Below are positions 54,327-63,362 of a DNA stretch of 64,000 nucleotides, one piece after another; position 1 is the stretch's first letter, and every line of letters starts with the position of its first letter. Position numbers and translations under genes: made by a program. Origin of the DNA: Prolixibacteraceae bacterium (GTDB lineage: Bacteria; Bacteroidota; Bacteroidia; Bacteroidales; Prolixibacteraceae). The DNA is taken from positions 1 through 64,000 of the forward strand of contig JAIOZY010000001.1 in the NCBI GenBank assembly GCA_021740385.1, in the 5' to 3' direction. The notes under the pieces were generated by a model that saw nothing but the letters and a program-made list of their open reading frames with translations, had not been told where the DNA came from and ran no database searches.

Positions 54327-54836
54327 TTAATCTACATCCCACCGTTCCCCCGGGTCATTCGGAAATGAAATGGTTTTTTCCGAGAATTTCAGGATGTGCG
54401 GTTTTACCAGCTTGTCGAAATCCCGATACTTCATTTTAATGATTTCGGAATGCAGGCCCGCACTAAAGGCAATTTCTTCATCCTCGGCCAGCGATTCGGC
54501 CACGTATACATCCATATCGTACAGGTTGCCAAAGGGCGGCATGGCCCCGATTTCACAGTCGGGGAAGCGGTCTTTAAACTCCATTTCGCCGGCCAGTGTT
54601 ACTTTCCGGGTTTTCATTATGGTACGCAGCATTTCAAAATCGATGCGGTACGATGCCGGTAACACGGTCATGGCCAGTTCCCCGTCAATTTTAATCAGCA
54701 CGGTTTTGGCCATCTCCTTGCCCGAAATGTGGGTCAGGGCGGCAACTTCCTGCGAAGTATAGGCCTTCGAGTGGCTTATGGATACATACTTTACCTTCTT
54801 TTCATCGAGAAATGCTTTTAATTTTTTTACAGGCAT
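54327..54836 (-). CDS. YbaK/EbsC family aminoacyl-tRNA deacylase-like protein
   Basis: 169 aa from the ATG at 54836. The YbaK fold runs almost the full length: AYTSQEVAALTHISGKEMAKTVLIK with the catalytic-site Lys, AGEMEFKDRFPDCEIGAMPPFGN (conserved GAMPPFG loop) and EIAFSAGLHSEIIKMKYRD. Family members hydrolyse mischarged Cys-tRNA(Pro) or Ala-tRNA in trans; freestanding forms act as editing factors. Length is typical (155-170 aa). Tail-to-tail with nothing, it faces the AmmeMemoRadiSam region. Substrate tRNA unknown. Confidence 0.85.
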   Translation of the reverse strand: MPVKKLKAFLDEKKVKYVSISHSKAYTSQEVAALTHISGKEMAKTVLIKIDGELAMTVLPASYRIDFEMLRTIMKTRKVTLAGEMEFKDRFPDCEIGAMPPFGNLYDMDVYVAESLAEDEEIAFSAGLHSEIIKMKYRDFDKLVKPHILKFSEKTISFPNDPGERWDVD

Positions 54837-54941
54837 AACGGTTGTTTTTAAGATTTCAAACTGGAATGGAAACATCAACCTTCCGGTTCAAAGTACAGTA
54901 CATGTTCATTGTTAATTTACGAATTTTTAAAACAGAAATCA

Positions 54942-55025
54942 ATGAACAGTCAACAGAAAAGTATCTGGTGGATATGTTTGCTTTTATCTTTCTTCTTCAT
55001 TTCTCTTTTAGTAACTTCGCAATAA
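54942..55025 (+). CDS. 27-codon ORF with a signal-like hydrophobic segment (doubtful)
   Basis: It reads MNSQQKSIWWICLLLSFFFI then SLLVTSQ and stop. The sequence looks like a signal peptide ending at a cleavage-like TSQ, with no mature protein. Possible remnant or leader in the 318-bp gap before the MEMO gene. No ribosome-binding site stands out. Confidence 0.25.
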   Translation: MNSQQKSIWWICLLLSFFFISLLVTSQ

Positions 55026-55139
55026 GTGAACTGCAAGTATCCGGCAAAAAGGTTGAAATTTCCGGTTGTGAGCGCGAATACCCGGGATTTTTAAGTCCTA
55101 TATCCGGATACAAAGGGCAGTTAGTAATTTTTAGCGATT

Positions 55140-55147
55140 TATGTTTG
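55140..55147 (+). promoter_or_regulatory. Possible -7 box of the AmmeMemoRadiSam locus
   Basis: TATGTTTG matches TAnnTTTG, only 7-13 bp before the candidate ATGs (55155, 55161). If real, the transcript would be nearly leaderless at 55155 or start translation at 55161. No good -33 box. Confidence 0.3.
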
Positions 55148-55154
55148 TTAATTT

Positions 55155-56675
55155 ATGGCAATGAAGACGTTAATTCTTTTGCTGATATTTGAAATGATTA
55201 TGGCACCGTTATTCGCAAAAAAAACCGGTAATAAAGAATCGAACGACCGGATGCCGGCAGTAGCAGGCAGTTTTTACCCGGCCGGAAAGCACGAACTGGA
55301 GGCAATGCTGGATGGCTTTTTCAATGATGCAGAAACCGGCCCGGAAAAACAACCTTTAGCATTGATCGTACCCCATGCCGGTTATGTTTTTTCGGGCGAA
55401 GTGGCTGCTTCGGCTTTCGAGATGCTTGACCGTGACAGCAAATTCGACCGTGTTTTCCTTATTGGCTCGGCTCACGCGGCCTATTTTAGCGAAGTTGCCG
55501 TTTATCCTTCCGGAAATTTTATTACCCCGTTGGGAAAAGTGCCTGTTGACCCGCTAACTGCAAGGCTGGCCGATGAGTTTGATTTTATCAGGCCAAACAT
55601 ACAGGCCCATGCCAAAGAGCACAGCTTAGAAGTTGAATTACCCTTCCTGCAATACTGGCTAAACAAACCTTTCAGCATAGTGCCCATTCTTATTGGTGCA
55701 AATCCTGGCGAAACAAGCCGCAATCTGGCTTCGGCCCTTAAACCATACTTCAACCCAAAAAACCTGTTCGTAATCAGCACCGACTTTTCGCATTACCCCA
55801 ATTATTCCGATGCCCGCGAGGCCGACCGCCTTACAGCCGATGCTATTGTTACCAACTCGCCCGAAACATTCATCGAAGTGAAAAAACGGGTGGAGAAAAA
55901 GTATCGCCCCTCGTTGGTAACTGCTTGTTGTGGCTGGGCTTCAATACTTTCGTTGTTATACATTACCGAAAACAACGATGATGTAAGCTATCAAAAAATG
56001 GTATACCAAAACAGTGGCGACAGCCGTTACGGCGACCACGACCGCGTTGTGGGCTACCAGGCAATCGGGGTTTTTCAGAACGGGAAAGCAACCGATGAGG
56101 CTGAATTTTCATTAAGCGATGATGAAAAAATTACGCTATTAAAAATTGCCCGTCGAACACTGAACGATTACCTGAAACACGGGATCATTCCTGCTGTGGA
56201 AGATGAGGAACTAACCGATAACCTGCTGACCGAAGCCGGGGCTTTTGTTACCCTGAAAAAGAAAGGAGCACTGCGGGGCTGCATCGGCAATTTTAAACCC
56301 GACAGGCCCTTGTACCGCATGGTGCAGTCGATGGCTGTTGCAGCAGCAACCAACGATCACCGTTTCGAGCCTGTAACCCGTTACGAAATTGAAAACCTCG
56401 ACATTGAAATTTCGGTGCTTACACCCATGCGGAAAATTGAATCGGTTGATGAAATTGAGATGGGAAAACACGGCATTTACATTAAAAAGGATTACCGGGC
56501 GGGAACGTTTTTACCACAGGTAGCCACACAAACCGGTTGGACGAAAGAGGAGTTCCTGGGACATTGCGCGCGCGATAAAGCCCATATTGGCTGGGACGGA
56601 TGGAAGGATGCCGATGTTTTTATATACGAAGCGCTGGTATTTGGCGAAAATGAGTATCCCGAAATTTTCAGGTGA
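55155..56675 (+). CDS. Exported MEMO-AMMECR1 fusion protein (AmmeMemoRadiSam system)
   Basis: 506 aa. An N-terminal hydrophobic segment (MKTLILLLIFEMIMAPLFA) looks like a signal peptide; start may be 55161. A MEMO domain (about 32-310) carries the metal-site residues His74 (PHAGYVFSG), His107 (GSAHAAYF), His213 (STDFSHYPNY) and Cys258/259 (TACCGW), equivalent to the ligands of human MEMO1. The AMMECR1 domain (about 322-506) has LRGCIGNF at 373-380 and IEISVLTPM. In prokaryotes these co-occur with a radical SAM enzyme as the 'AmmeMemoRadiSam' system of unknown function. Here both units are fused and exported. The neighbours are a spermidine-synthase-like membrane protein (overlap) and the radical SAM gene 3.3 kb downstream. 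Confidence 0.88.
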   Translation: MAMKTLILLLIFEMIMAPLFAKKTGNKESNDRMPAVAGSFYPAGKHELEAMLDGFFNDAETGPEKQPLALIVPHAGYVFSGEVAASAFEMLDRDSKFDRVFLIGSAHAAYFSEVAVYPSGNFITPLGKVPVDPLTARLADEFDFIRPNIQAHAKEHSLEVELPFLQYWLNKPFSIVPILIGANPGETSRNLASALKPYFNPKNLFVISTDFSHYPNYSDAREADRLTADAIVTNSPETFIEVKKRVEKKYRPSLVTACCGWASILSLLYITENNDDVSYQKMVYQNSGDSRYGDHDRVVGYQAIGVFQNGKATDEAEFSLSDDEKITLLKIARRTLNDYLKHGIIPAVEDEELTDNLLTEAGAFVTLKKKGALRGCIGNFKPDRPLYRMVQSMAVAAATNDHRFEPVTRYEIENLDIEISVLTPMRKIESVDEIEMGKHGIYIKKDYRAGTFLPQVATQTGWTKEEFLGHCARDKAHIGWDGWKDADVFIYEALVFGENEYPEIFR

Positions 56676-59152
56676 TGCAATCTACTTATCTGTTACTTCC
56701 GGTTGGGATTTTATCGTTCCTGTTGTATGCATTAAGCTGGTTGCTGGTGATAACCGGCTTTCAAAGCCGGCGGCTTCATAACCGTATCTGGAACGTAATT
56801 TTGCTGTTTGTTTTTCTCGTTACCGGTGTACTGGGGCTTTTACTAACCATACAAATCAATTATAAACTCGAGTGGCCTTTTGTGCGGCCAATGCTCGAGT
56901 GGCATGTCAATTTCGGGATTGCCCTGAGCCTGGTCGCCTTTTTCCACCTTTTCGAAAGGTTGTGGTTTTATACCGGACTTTTTAAACGGGGCAAGAATAG
57001 CAGTAAGCAATTTGAAACTGAAACGCCAAAAATTTCAGGCCCGATAAAGCGTTTTCCTTTGCTGATGTTGTTGAGCGGTTTTTTATCAACCGTGGTGCAG
57101 GTGTTGTACATTCGCGAAATCACCACCCTTTTCCAGGGCAATGAACTGATGATGGGCTGGACACTTGGCGGCTGGATGCTGCTTACCGGTTTGGGGGCTT
57201 TTACCGGAAGCCGTCGAACGAAGAAAGCAACTTTGCAACATACCCTTTACCGGGTAATTTTCCTTTTGGGATTATTGCCTTTTTTAATGCTTTTGCTTGC
57301 CGGGATCGTAAAACCGTTGATTCTCCCTCCCGGAATGTTAACCGGACCGGCCGTTTTTATCCTTTTGGTTTTGTTGATACTCGCACCCGTGGGATTGCTT
57401 TGCGGCTATGCTTATGCCATGCTTGTCAAAATAAACCAGCTAACGGAAAAAGATTATGTAAAGGTTTATGTGCTTGAATCGGCCGGAAGCCTTGTGGGCG
57501 GTATGCTTGTATCGTTTGTTTTGATACAATGGTTTACGGTGTTGCAATCGTTGTTGTTGTTAGCCCTGTTCGTTTTTATTGTGTTGTATGTGCACGAAAA
57601 GCGGGTACGCACGGGAGTTGCCCTGCTGCTTTCGTTAACCCTGTTCGTGATTTTTTGTTTTAGTAATATTGAACTGAAAATACGTTCGTTACAGTATGCT
57701 AATCAGGAAGTGGTTGAAAGCCGTGAAACGTTGTATGGTAATGTTACCGTTACAAAAAACGGCGGGCAGTATAATTTTTTCGAAAGCGGGAGGCTGCTTT
57801 TTACCACCAACGATGTGGTTGGCAACGAAGAAGCTGTACATTTTGCCATGCTGCAAACGGAATCGCCTGAATCGGTATTGCTGATTTCGGGCAATGCCAG
57901 GGGCATGACGCGTGAAATTTTGAAATACCCTTCGGTTAAGCGGGTTGATAACGTGGAGCAAAACAAGGCCCTTATCGAAATGGTTAACCAATATACTACT
58001 GTTTCCACCGACAAGCGGATCAGCCGGTCCTTTACCGACGGGTTACGTTTTCTGAAAAAAACCGGATCGCGCTACGATGTGGCCATTGTGGCTGTTCCCG
58101 GCCCCTCATCGTTGCAGTACAACCGTTTTTATACCGCTTCGTTTTTTGAACTTCTGAAAATGCGGATGAACGAAAATGGAGTTGTTGCTGTTGGTATGCC
58201 TCCGTCGGGGAATTATCTGATGCCCGAAACGGTTAACGCGGCTGGCCCTGTTTTTCAGGCCATGAAAAAGCATTTTGCCAACGTTATAATCGTTCCCGGC
58301 GAAAAAGATTATTTGCTGGCATCGGATGGCCCGCTTTCTCCCGCCATTGCTGAACTTGCAACTGAAAAGAATATTGAGGCAACGTATGTAAACCCGTTTT
58401 ATATCGACGATTTTTCGTTGAAACACCGGGGAAAACAATTGACTGAAAAACTTAATACTGTAAGCAGGCTGAACACCGATGAACGTCCCCTGCCTGTTTT
58501 TTACCACACTTTGAGGTACATTGGGCAGTTCAGCAACCGGCAATTGTTGGTTTTGATGGTGCCGGTATTGGTTCTGTTAATCCCGCTCTTTTTTATGTCG
58601 CCGGTTTCGGGTGGCATGTACATTACAGGCTTTACAGCTTCATCTGCCGAAGTGTTGTTGCTGTTTCTTTTCCAGGTTGTGTTTGGTTACCTTTATTCGG
58701 CAATTGGGCTGATTATTGCACTGTTTATGGGTGGGCTTGCCCTTGGGGGCATTGCCGGATACAGTTTCAAAACCGGGCGTTTGCATTTTTTGATTGTTCA
58801 AACATTGCTGGGTGTTTTCGCAGCACTGATCCCCCTGTTTTGGATGCTGTTAAAAACCATGCACTCGGGTGTTTGGGGCTGGATGGTTTTTATTGTTATA
58901 ACTTTAATTCCGGCAACTTTAACCGGGTTTCAGTACGTTGCATCAACCCAGCAGTACCAATCATCAAGGATAAAAGGTGCATCGGTAATTTATGCGGCCG
59001 ATTTGCTGGGTGGGGCTATGGGCACGGTACTAATTACGCTTGTGTTGGTACCCTTCCTGGGAATAAAAAACAGTTGCTTTGTGCTTGCGGCAGCTAATGG
59101 CGTTGTGGTTTTTGTGCATGTTTTGCGAAACAGAAAAAGAGTGTTTGACTAA
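56675..59152 (+). CDS. Membrane protein with degenerate spermidine-synthase domain
   Basis: 825 aa from ATG 56675, overlapping the MEMO stop by 1 bp; GTG 56672 is an alternative. About ten membrane segments flank a SpeE-like domain (about 345-560). The latter has VLLISGNARGMTREILKYP where active enzymes have VLxIGGGDG, and YDVAIVAVPGPSSLQYNRFYT, where the catalytic Asp of the YDxIIxDxxDP motif is absent. Decarboxy-SAM chemistry is therefore unlikely. Domain order: 4-8 membrane segments, SpeE-like, 6 more C-terminal segments (MFS-fused type). It is co-transcribed with the MEMO-AMMECR1 gene, so it may be a membrane partner of that system. Confidence 0.75.
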   Translation: MQSTYLLLPVGILSFLLYALSWLLVITGFQSRRLHNRIWNVILLFVFLVTGVLGLLLTIQINYKLEWPFVRPMLEWHVNFGIALSLVAFFHLFERLWFYTGLFKRGKNSSKQFETETPKISGPIKRFPLLMLLSGFLSTVVQVLYIREITTLFQGNELMMGWTLGGWMLLTGLGAFTGSRRTKKATLQHTLYRVIFLLGLLPFLMLLLAGIVKPLILPPGMLTGPAVFILLVLLILAPVGLLCGYAYAMLVKINQLTEKDYVKVYVLESAGSLVGGMLVSFVLIQWFTVLQSLLLLALFVFIVLYVHEKRVRTGVALLLSLTLFVIFCFSNIELKIRSLQYANQEVVESRETLYGNVTVTKNGGQYNFFESGRLLFTTNDVVGNEEAVHFAMLQTESPESVLLISGNARGMTREILKYPSVKRVDNVEQNKALIEMVNQYTTVSTDKRISRSFTDGLRFLKKTGSRYDVAIVAVPGPSSLQYNRFYTASFFELLKMRMNENGVVAVGMPPSGNYLMPETVNAAGPVFQAMKKHFANVIIVPGEKDYLLASDGPLSPAIAELATEKNIEATYVNPFYIDDFSLKHRGKQLTEKLNTVSRLNTDERPLPVFYHTLRYIGQFSNRQLLVLMVPVLVLLIPLFFMSPVSGGMYITGFTASSAEVLLLFLFQVVFGYLYSAIGLIIALFMGGLALGGIAGYSFKTGRLHFLIVQTLLGVFAALIPLFWMLLKTMHSGVWGWMVFIVITLIPATLTGFQYVASTQQYQSSRIKGASVIYAADLLGGAMGTVLITLVLVPFLGIKNSCFVLAAANGVVVFVHVLRNRKRVFD

Positions 59153-59283
59153 GCCCGCGACTTAATAACAATTTTGAAAGTATCGATCCAAAAGAATTAA
59201 GCGTTTTTAGAGTGGATGCACGATATCCCGGAGTTAGCAAAAATGCCATGACAGCATAGTGCAACAAAAAAACATCGACAAAA

Positions 59284-59314
59284 TTACCATATTGGTAACT
59301 TTTTATTATCTTTG
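59284..59314 (+). promoter_or_regulatory. HigBA promoter/operator
   Basis: TTACCA-TAT-TGGTAA is a perfect palindrome at 59284-59298, and TATCTTTG (full TAnnTTTG) at 59307-59314 is a -7 box. The palindrome covers the -33 region 24 bp before the HigB ATG (59338), fitting autorepression by HigA. The remainder of the 59153-59337 gap has no other feature. Confidence 0.6.
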
Positions 59315-59337
59315 TAAGTAGCTTGATAAAGAATTTT

Positions 59338-59631
59338 ATGAGAGTAGTTGCGAAAAAGATACTTCGGGATTTTTGGGAAAAGCATTCCGATTCAGAAGAC
59401 CAATTAAAAACATGGTACAAAGAAGCAAGTAAAGCTAAATGGACAAGTCCGACTGACATTAAAAATGAATATCCCAAAGCGAGTATCTTAAAAGCTGGAC
59501 GAGTTGTATTTAATATATGTGGTAACAAGTATAGACTGATAACGCATATAAACTTTTTGAGACAGTGGGTTTTTATTAGATTCATTGGTACGCATACAGA
59601 TTATGATAAAATTGACACAGAAAAAATTTGA
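59338..59631 (+). CDS. higB: HigB-family mRNA interferase toxin
   Basis: 97 aa from ATG 59338; a longer start is not needed. MRVVAKKILRDFWEKHSDSE at the N-terminus and FNICGNKYRLITHINF, FIRFIGTHTDYDKIDTE match the HigB (RelE-superfamily) toxins that cut ribosome-bound mRNA, including the HxDYD C-terminal motif. Order toxin-antitoxin is typical for higBA. It sits between the MEMO/SpeE-like genes and the radical SAM gene. Confidence 0.92.
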   Translation: MRVVAKKILRDFWEKHSDSEDQLKTWYKEASKAKWTSPTDIKNEYPKASILKAGRVVFNICGNKYRLITHINFLRQWVFIRFIGTHTDYDKIDTEKI

Positions 59632-59636
59632 TTGCT

Positions 59637-59993
59637 ATGAATATTAAAGTGATTAAAAACGAGAATGATTACCAACAAGCTTTAGAAAGACTTGAGGTGA
59701 TTTTTGATGCCCCGATTGATTCTCCCGAAGGAGATGAAGCGGAGATTTTGAGCATCTTGATTGAGAAATACGAAGATGAGCATTATCCGATTGGACCACC
59801 TGATCCGATTGAGGCGATAAAGTTTCGTATGGAGCAAATGGATATGAAAAAAAGTGATTTGGCTAAGATAATTGGATACAAAAGCAGGGTTTCTGAAATT
59901 TTTAGCAGGAAACGCAAATTGACTTTAAAGATGATACGTAAACTGCATGATACGTTAAAAATTCCTTACGAATCGCTGATAACAGATTATTAA
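59637..59993 (+). CDS. higA: HigA-family antitoxin with HTH domain
   Basis: 118 aa from ATG 59637, 5 bp after higB. An acidic N-terminal half (PIDSPEGDEAEILSILIEKYE) resembles the toxin-binding part, and an XRE HTH (MDMKKSDLAKIIGYKSRVSEI, KLTLKMIRKLHDTLKIPYES) provides operator binding. Likely represses the module at the palindrome 59284-59298. Downstream, the radical SAM gene starts 18 bp after its stop and could be read through from the HigBA promoter. Confidence 0.9.
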   Translation: MNIKVIKNENDYQQALERLEVIFDAPIDSPEGDEAEILSILIEKYEDEHYPIGPPDPIEAIKFRMEQMDMKKSDLAKIIGYKSRVSEIFSRKRKLTLKMIRKLHDTLKIPYESLITDY

Positions 59994-60011
59994 AAGGCAC
60001 ATTCTGCTAAC

Positions 60012-61154
60012 ATGTCAAACAAAAACTCACATAACAGGCCGATATCGAAACGGGAATTTATACGTAGAGTGGCATTTGGCACCTGCGGGTTGATGTGTGC
60101 CGGCTTTATACCGGCGATGAGTGCCGAAAAGCGCGAGCTCTGGAAGTGGAGCCGCGAAGCGTATTATTATACCGAAACCCCGCGCGGGGTAATGTGCACC
60201 CTTTGTCCCAATGAATGTGTATTGCGGCCAGGTGAAGAAAGTGATTGTTACAACAGGGTGAACCACAACGGTAAGCTTTATACCATTGCTTACGGTAATC
60301 CCTGCGCGGTACACATCGATCCCATTGAGAAAAAACCGTTGCTTCACTTTTTGCCCGAATCTCATGCTTTATCAATTGCTACTGCCGGGTGTAATTTTGC
60401 CTGCCTCAACTGCCAGAACTGGAACATTTCGCAGTCGTCGCCACACGATACCCGCAATGCCGACCTGATGCCCGAAAAGGTTGTTGAGGCAAGCCTGGGT
60501 AACCGCTGTGCCTCAATTGCATATACTTATGGCGAACCCATATCGTTTTATGAATACATGTTCGACACGGCGAAACGGGCACACGGGGAAAACGTGAAAA
60601 ACGTGATGGTATCGAACGGGTATATCAACCGGAAACCGCTTGAAAACCTGGCACCGTATATCGACGCGGCAAATATTGACCTGAAGGCTTTCGACGATTC
60701 GCTTTACCTGAAACTTACAGGTGGAAGTTTGCAACCTGTGCTTGATACACTGAAAACCCTGAAAGAATTTGGCGTTTGGATAGAGATCACAAACCTGGTG
60801 GTTCCTTCGTGGACCGACGACCTCGATATGATACGCCGGATGTGCCAATGGTTAGTGAAAAACGGCTTTGAAAATTATCCCTTGCATTTCAGCCGTTTTC
60901 ATCCGCAGTATAAACTTACCCAGTTGCCATCAACGCCGCTGAACACGTTGATAGAGGCAAGGGCCATTGCCGAAGCGGAAGGGTGCAATTACGTTTACAT
61001 TGGTAACGTGCCCGGCAAGGGATATGAAAATACACGTTGCCCTTCATGCCGTCAGATAGTGGTAGAGCGCAGGGGGTTTGCCGTACTGTCGAACCACGTA
61101 AAAGACGGGAAGTGCAGCTTTTGCGGGGCAGATGTGCACGGGGTGTGGAAGTGA
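60012..61154 (+). CDS. amrS: AmmeMemoRadiSam-system radical SAM enzyme with Tat-like export signal
   Basis: 380 aa. ISKREFIRRVAFGTCGLMCA at 11-30 is a Tat-like signal (S-K-R-x-F-I-R) with hydrophobic core ending near AMSA (38). The radical SAM cluster is C127-x3-C131-x2-C134 (ATAGCNFACLNCQNWNIS). An N-terminal cysteine set (C62, C65, C69, C79) and a C-terminal pair of CxxC (CPSC, CSFC) resemble the family pattern. Homologues belong to the AmrS/pyruvate-formate-lyase-activating-like group. A Tat substrate would be a periplasmic radical SAM protein, which is rare. It lies 18 bp after higA but is functionally linked to the MEMO-AMMECR1 gene. Target unknown. Confidence 0.9.
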   Translation: MSNKNSHNRPISKREFIRRVAFGTCGLMCAGFIPAMSAEKRELWKWSREAYYYTETPRGVMCTLCPNECVLRPGEESDCYNRVNHNGKLYTIAYGNPCAVHIDPIEKKPLLHFLPESHALSIATAGCNFACLNCQNWNISQSSPHDTRNADLMPEKVVEASLGNRCASIAYTYGEPISFYEYMFDTAKRAHGENVKNVMVSNGYINRKPLENLAPYIDAANIDLKAFDDSLYLKLTGGSLQPVLDTLKTLKEFGVWIEITNLVVPSWTDDLDMIRRMCQWLVKNGFENYPLHFSRFHPQYKLTQLPSTPLNTLIEARAIAEAEGCNYVYIGNVPGKGYENTRCPSCRQIVVERRGFAVLSNHVKDGKCSFCGADVHGVWK

Positions 61155-61720
61155 TGGAACGCGGATGACACGGATTGTGCGGATTAAACGGATTTACCGG
61201 ATATTATTTATGATTATGCGCTGAACCCCTCATTATGCAGTCAGGCATCTCATCTTTCTCATGTCTAATTTTCATATTTCACATAACATTTTCACAATAA
61301 GCTTTTAAGAAAAAACCGAAAATAACCGCATTATAATATATATTTATAGTATATTTCAATGGGAGTTGAAAAAAATATCAAACAACCATTGCATGTTATT
61401 ATTATTATTATTATTATTGCATTATAATAACTATAACAATCCAGGCTAAATGGAAAGAAAAAAATCCCATTTCTGTCTAAAGTGCGTATCCAAAACAATT
61501 GATTAGCATTAAGTTAACCGGTTAAATTTTTAGCCGAAAGTTGACAATGTAATTTGTTTTTAAAATATGAATAAACGAAGATGAGATAAATGAGATAAAA
61601 AAGAAAGGCAACACCGCCGGTTTAAACAGGCAAATGCTGCCTTTTAATCAAATTAATTAATAATCTGAACAGGGAGCAGCAACGCCAATTAGCAACTCCC
61701 CGTTCGCAAAAGTAAACATT
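61155..61720. repeat. 566-bp gap with palindromic and microsatellite repeats
   Basis: 61155-61200 has a GAACGCGGATGACACGGATT-type element. 61394-61416 is a (TTA)n tract of about eight units near ATTATAATATATATTTATAGT. TTAACCGGTTAA at 61514-61525 is a perfect 12-bp palindrome. No ORF or RNA that I can support. The end holds the promoter region of the metallopeptidase-like lipoprotein gene. Confidence 0.55.
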
Positions 61721-63358
61721 ATGAGAATAAACATTGTGATTTTTGCGATCTTTGTAACAATATTTGTTGGTTGTGACAAAGAAGAAGTTTTTGAAACAAC
61801 CAAAGCGACTGAACAATTGTCAGGAAGTAATCCTGCGGTATTATCCGCCAGTGAAAGTACCGTTTTATTAGGACAGAAACTTGTGAACCCTTATTCTTTG
61901 GTTAATATGCAAAAAGCCTACGACAGTTTGGTTGAAAATGGCGGTTTGAAATCGTCCGATGCAGGCAAAAAACTTAAACCAACCCATTGGTATTTGCGTT
62001 TTTTGCCAAAAAGCAGGGAAGACCTTGAATTGCTTTGGGGTGATAAAAAACTGGAATTGTTTGATTATCCACTCGATTATGAATTAATTGGTGAGGGAAA
62101 GTACCGTGACCCCTCGATTCCGGAGGGCCAGCCCGGCTGGATGTATGCTGCTGTTCCTGTTGATTATAAACTTCCACCTGTCGAGTATGAAATTCTTGAA
62201 GAAATAATCATTCCCAAACACGGAGAAGATAAGCTTAAAAGTACCGCTGAAGATGATTATTTGCTTCAGGTTGAACAGGAATCGCTCAAATTAAATGGGT
62301 ATTTGGACGATAGCGAAGGTTTAAAAAGCACCGGATCATACAATCCCTGGGGTTTTGTAAAAGTTCAAAATACCTCAGCCGGATGGGAAGGTTTAAGAGG
62401 AATTAAAGTTCGTGCACGTTATTGGTTTCATGTAGAAACCGATTATACCGATATAAATGGGTTTTATTACATAGGTAATTCATTCTCGGCATCAGAGATT
62501 GATTATGATATAATTTTTGAAAATTATAAAGGGTTTACTGTTTGGGAAGGCTACATCTCTTTCGCTCCTTCGTGTTATTATGTTGGGTTAAACCCAAGCA
62601 GCAATTTTGATTATTATTGCAACGATTACAAGGATATATGGCTGTTAGCCAGCATCAATAATGGTGTTTATCATTACATAACGCAATTATGCCCCGCCAA
62701 TGGAATTAGTACACCACATTCTGGTTTGCGGATATGGGCATTACGTGACAACTCTGTTAATTGGGGAGGGAGTGCACCCATGTTGCATTATTTATCCCTG
62801 AGCTCTTCGAATGTGCTGGAATTTTTACTTTCATTAACACTCCAGGGTGCTGCCTATACTGCATTTGCCACGTTGGTATTGCCCGATATTTTTATTGCTC
62901 CTGAATTTACAACTACTTATTCAACCTATTCAACCTTGTTTCACGAGTTGTCGCATGCCAGCCATTATTCAAAGGTGGGCAAGCCTTATTGGACTTGTTA
63001 TATAAACGGGATGGTTGAGAACTGGTTGGCCGGTAACGATATGTATGGTGATGGAACGGGAACCTGGGATGGCTATATTGGCGTAGGCGAAATGTGGGGG
63101 AATTATTTTGGGAATTATGTTTGTTGTAAGCATTATTTTGGCTATCCTATTTATTGGGAGTCAGGAGAAGATTGGTATAATCCAGGATTTTTGATGTATT
63201 CAGTCTCATTAACTGGAGACTTGACAATAAGTGAAATATATTCTTGCTTAAATGGTTCAGTAAACGATATAAATAAAATAAAATCAGAACTTAAAACTAA
63301 GACTTATTATGATTCGAAAATTGACGAGGCTTATAGTTATTTCCCGGATTGGCCGTAA
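61721..63358 (+). CDS. HELSH-motif lipoprotein, putative zinc metallopeptidase
   Basis: 545 aa. The lipobox IFVGC gives Cys18, then DKEE, an acid-rich surface signal. Residues about 205-275 resemble a carboxypeptidase-regulatory-like Ig domain (GFVKVQNTSAGWEGLRGIKV, DINGFYYIGNSF). Residues 400-420 contain TLFHELSHASHYSKVG, i.e. HExxH at His408/Glu409/His412, and GVGEMWGNYFGNY puts Glu457 45 residues later as possible third zinc ligand. No named peptidase family is recognised. Peptidase activity is an inference. The next lipoprotein gene starts 4 bp after the stop. Confidence 0.65.
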   Translation: MRINIVIFAIFVTIFVGCDKEEVFETTKATEQLSGSNPAVLSASESTVLLGQKLVNPYSLVNMQKAYDSLVENGGLKSSDAGKKLKPTHWYLRFLPKSREDLELLWGDKKLELFDYPLDYELIGEGKYRDPSIPEGQPGWMYAAVPVDYKLPPVEYEILEEIIIPKHGEDKLKSTAEDDYLLQVEQESLKLNGYLDDSEGLKSTGSYNPWGFVKVQNTSAGWEGLRGIKVRARYWFHVETDYTDINGFYYIGNSFSASEIDYDIIFENYKGFTVWEGYISFAPSCYYVGLNPSSNFDYYCNDYKDIWLLASINNGVYHYITQLCPANGISTPHSGLRIWALRDNSVNWGGSAPMLHYLSLSSSNVLEFLLSLTLQGAAYTAFATLVLPDIFIAPEFTTTYSTYSTLFHELSHASHYSKVGKPYWTCYINGMVENWLAGNDMYGDGTGTWDGYIGVGEMWGNYFGNYVCCKHYFGYPIYWESGEDWYNPGFLMYSVSLTGDLTISEIYSCLNGSVNDINKIKSELKTKTYYDSKIDEAYSYFPDWP

Positions 63359-63362
63359 GAGC

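Noticed and set aside
54842-55192. A 116-codon frame before the MEMO gene
   Set aside because: It overlaps the MEMO start, contains no domain and runs through intergenic AT-rich DNA; only the 27-codon ORF in another frame was kept, with low confidence.
59094-59585. A 163-codon minus-strand frame across the higB region
   Set aside because: It is antisense to the recognised higB toxin and the SpeE-like gene end.
61394-61416. (TTA)n tract read as possible CRISPR or regulatory array
   Set aside because: The units are 3 bp, with no spacers; it is a simple microsatellite.
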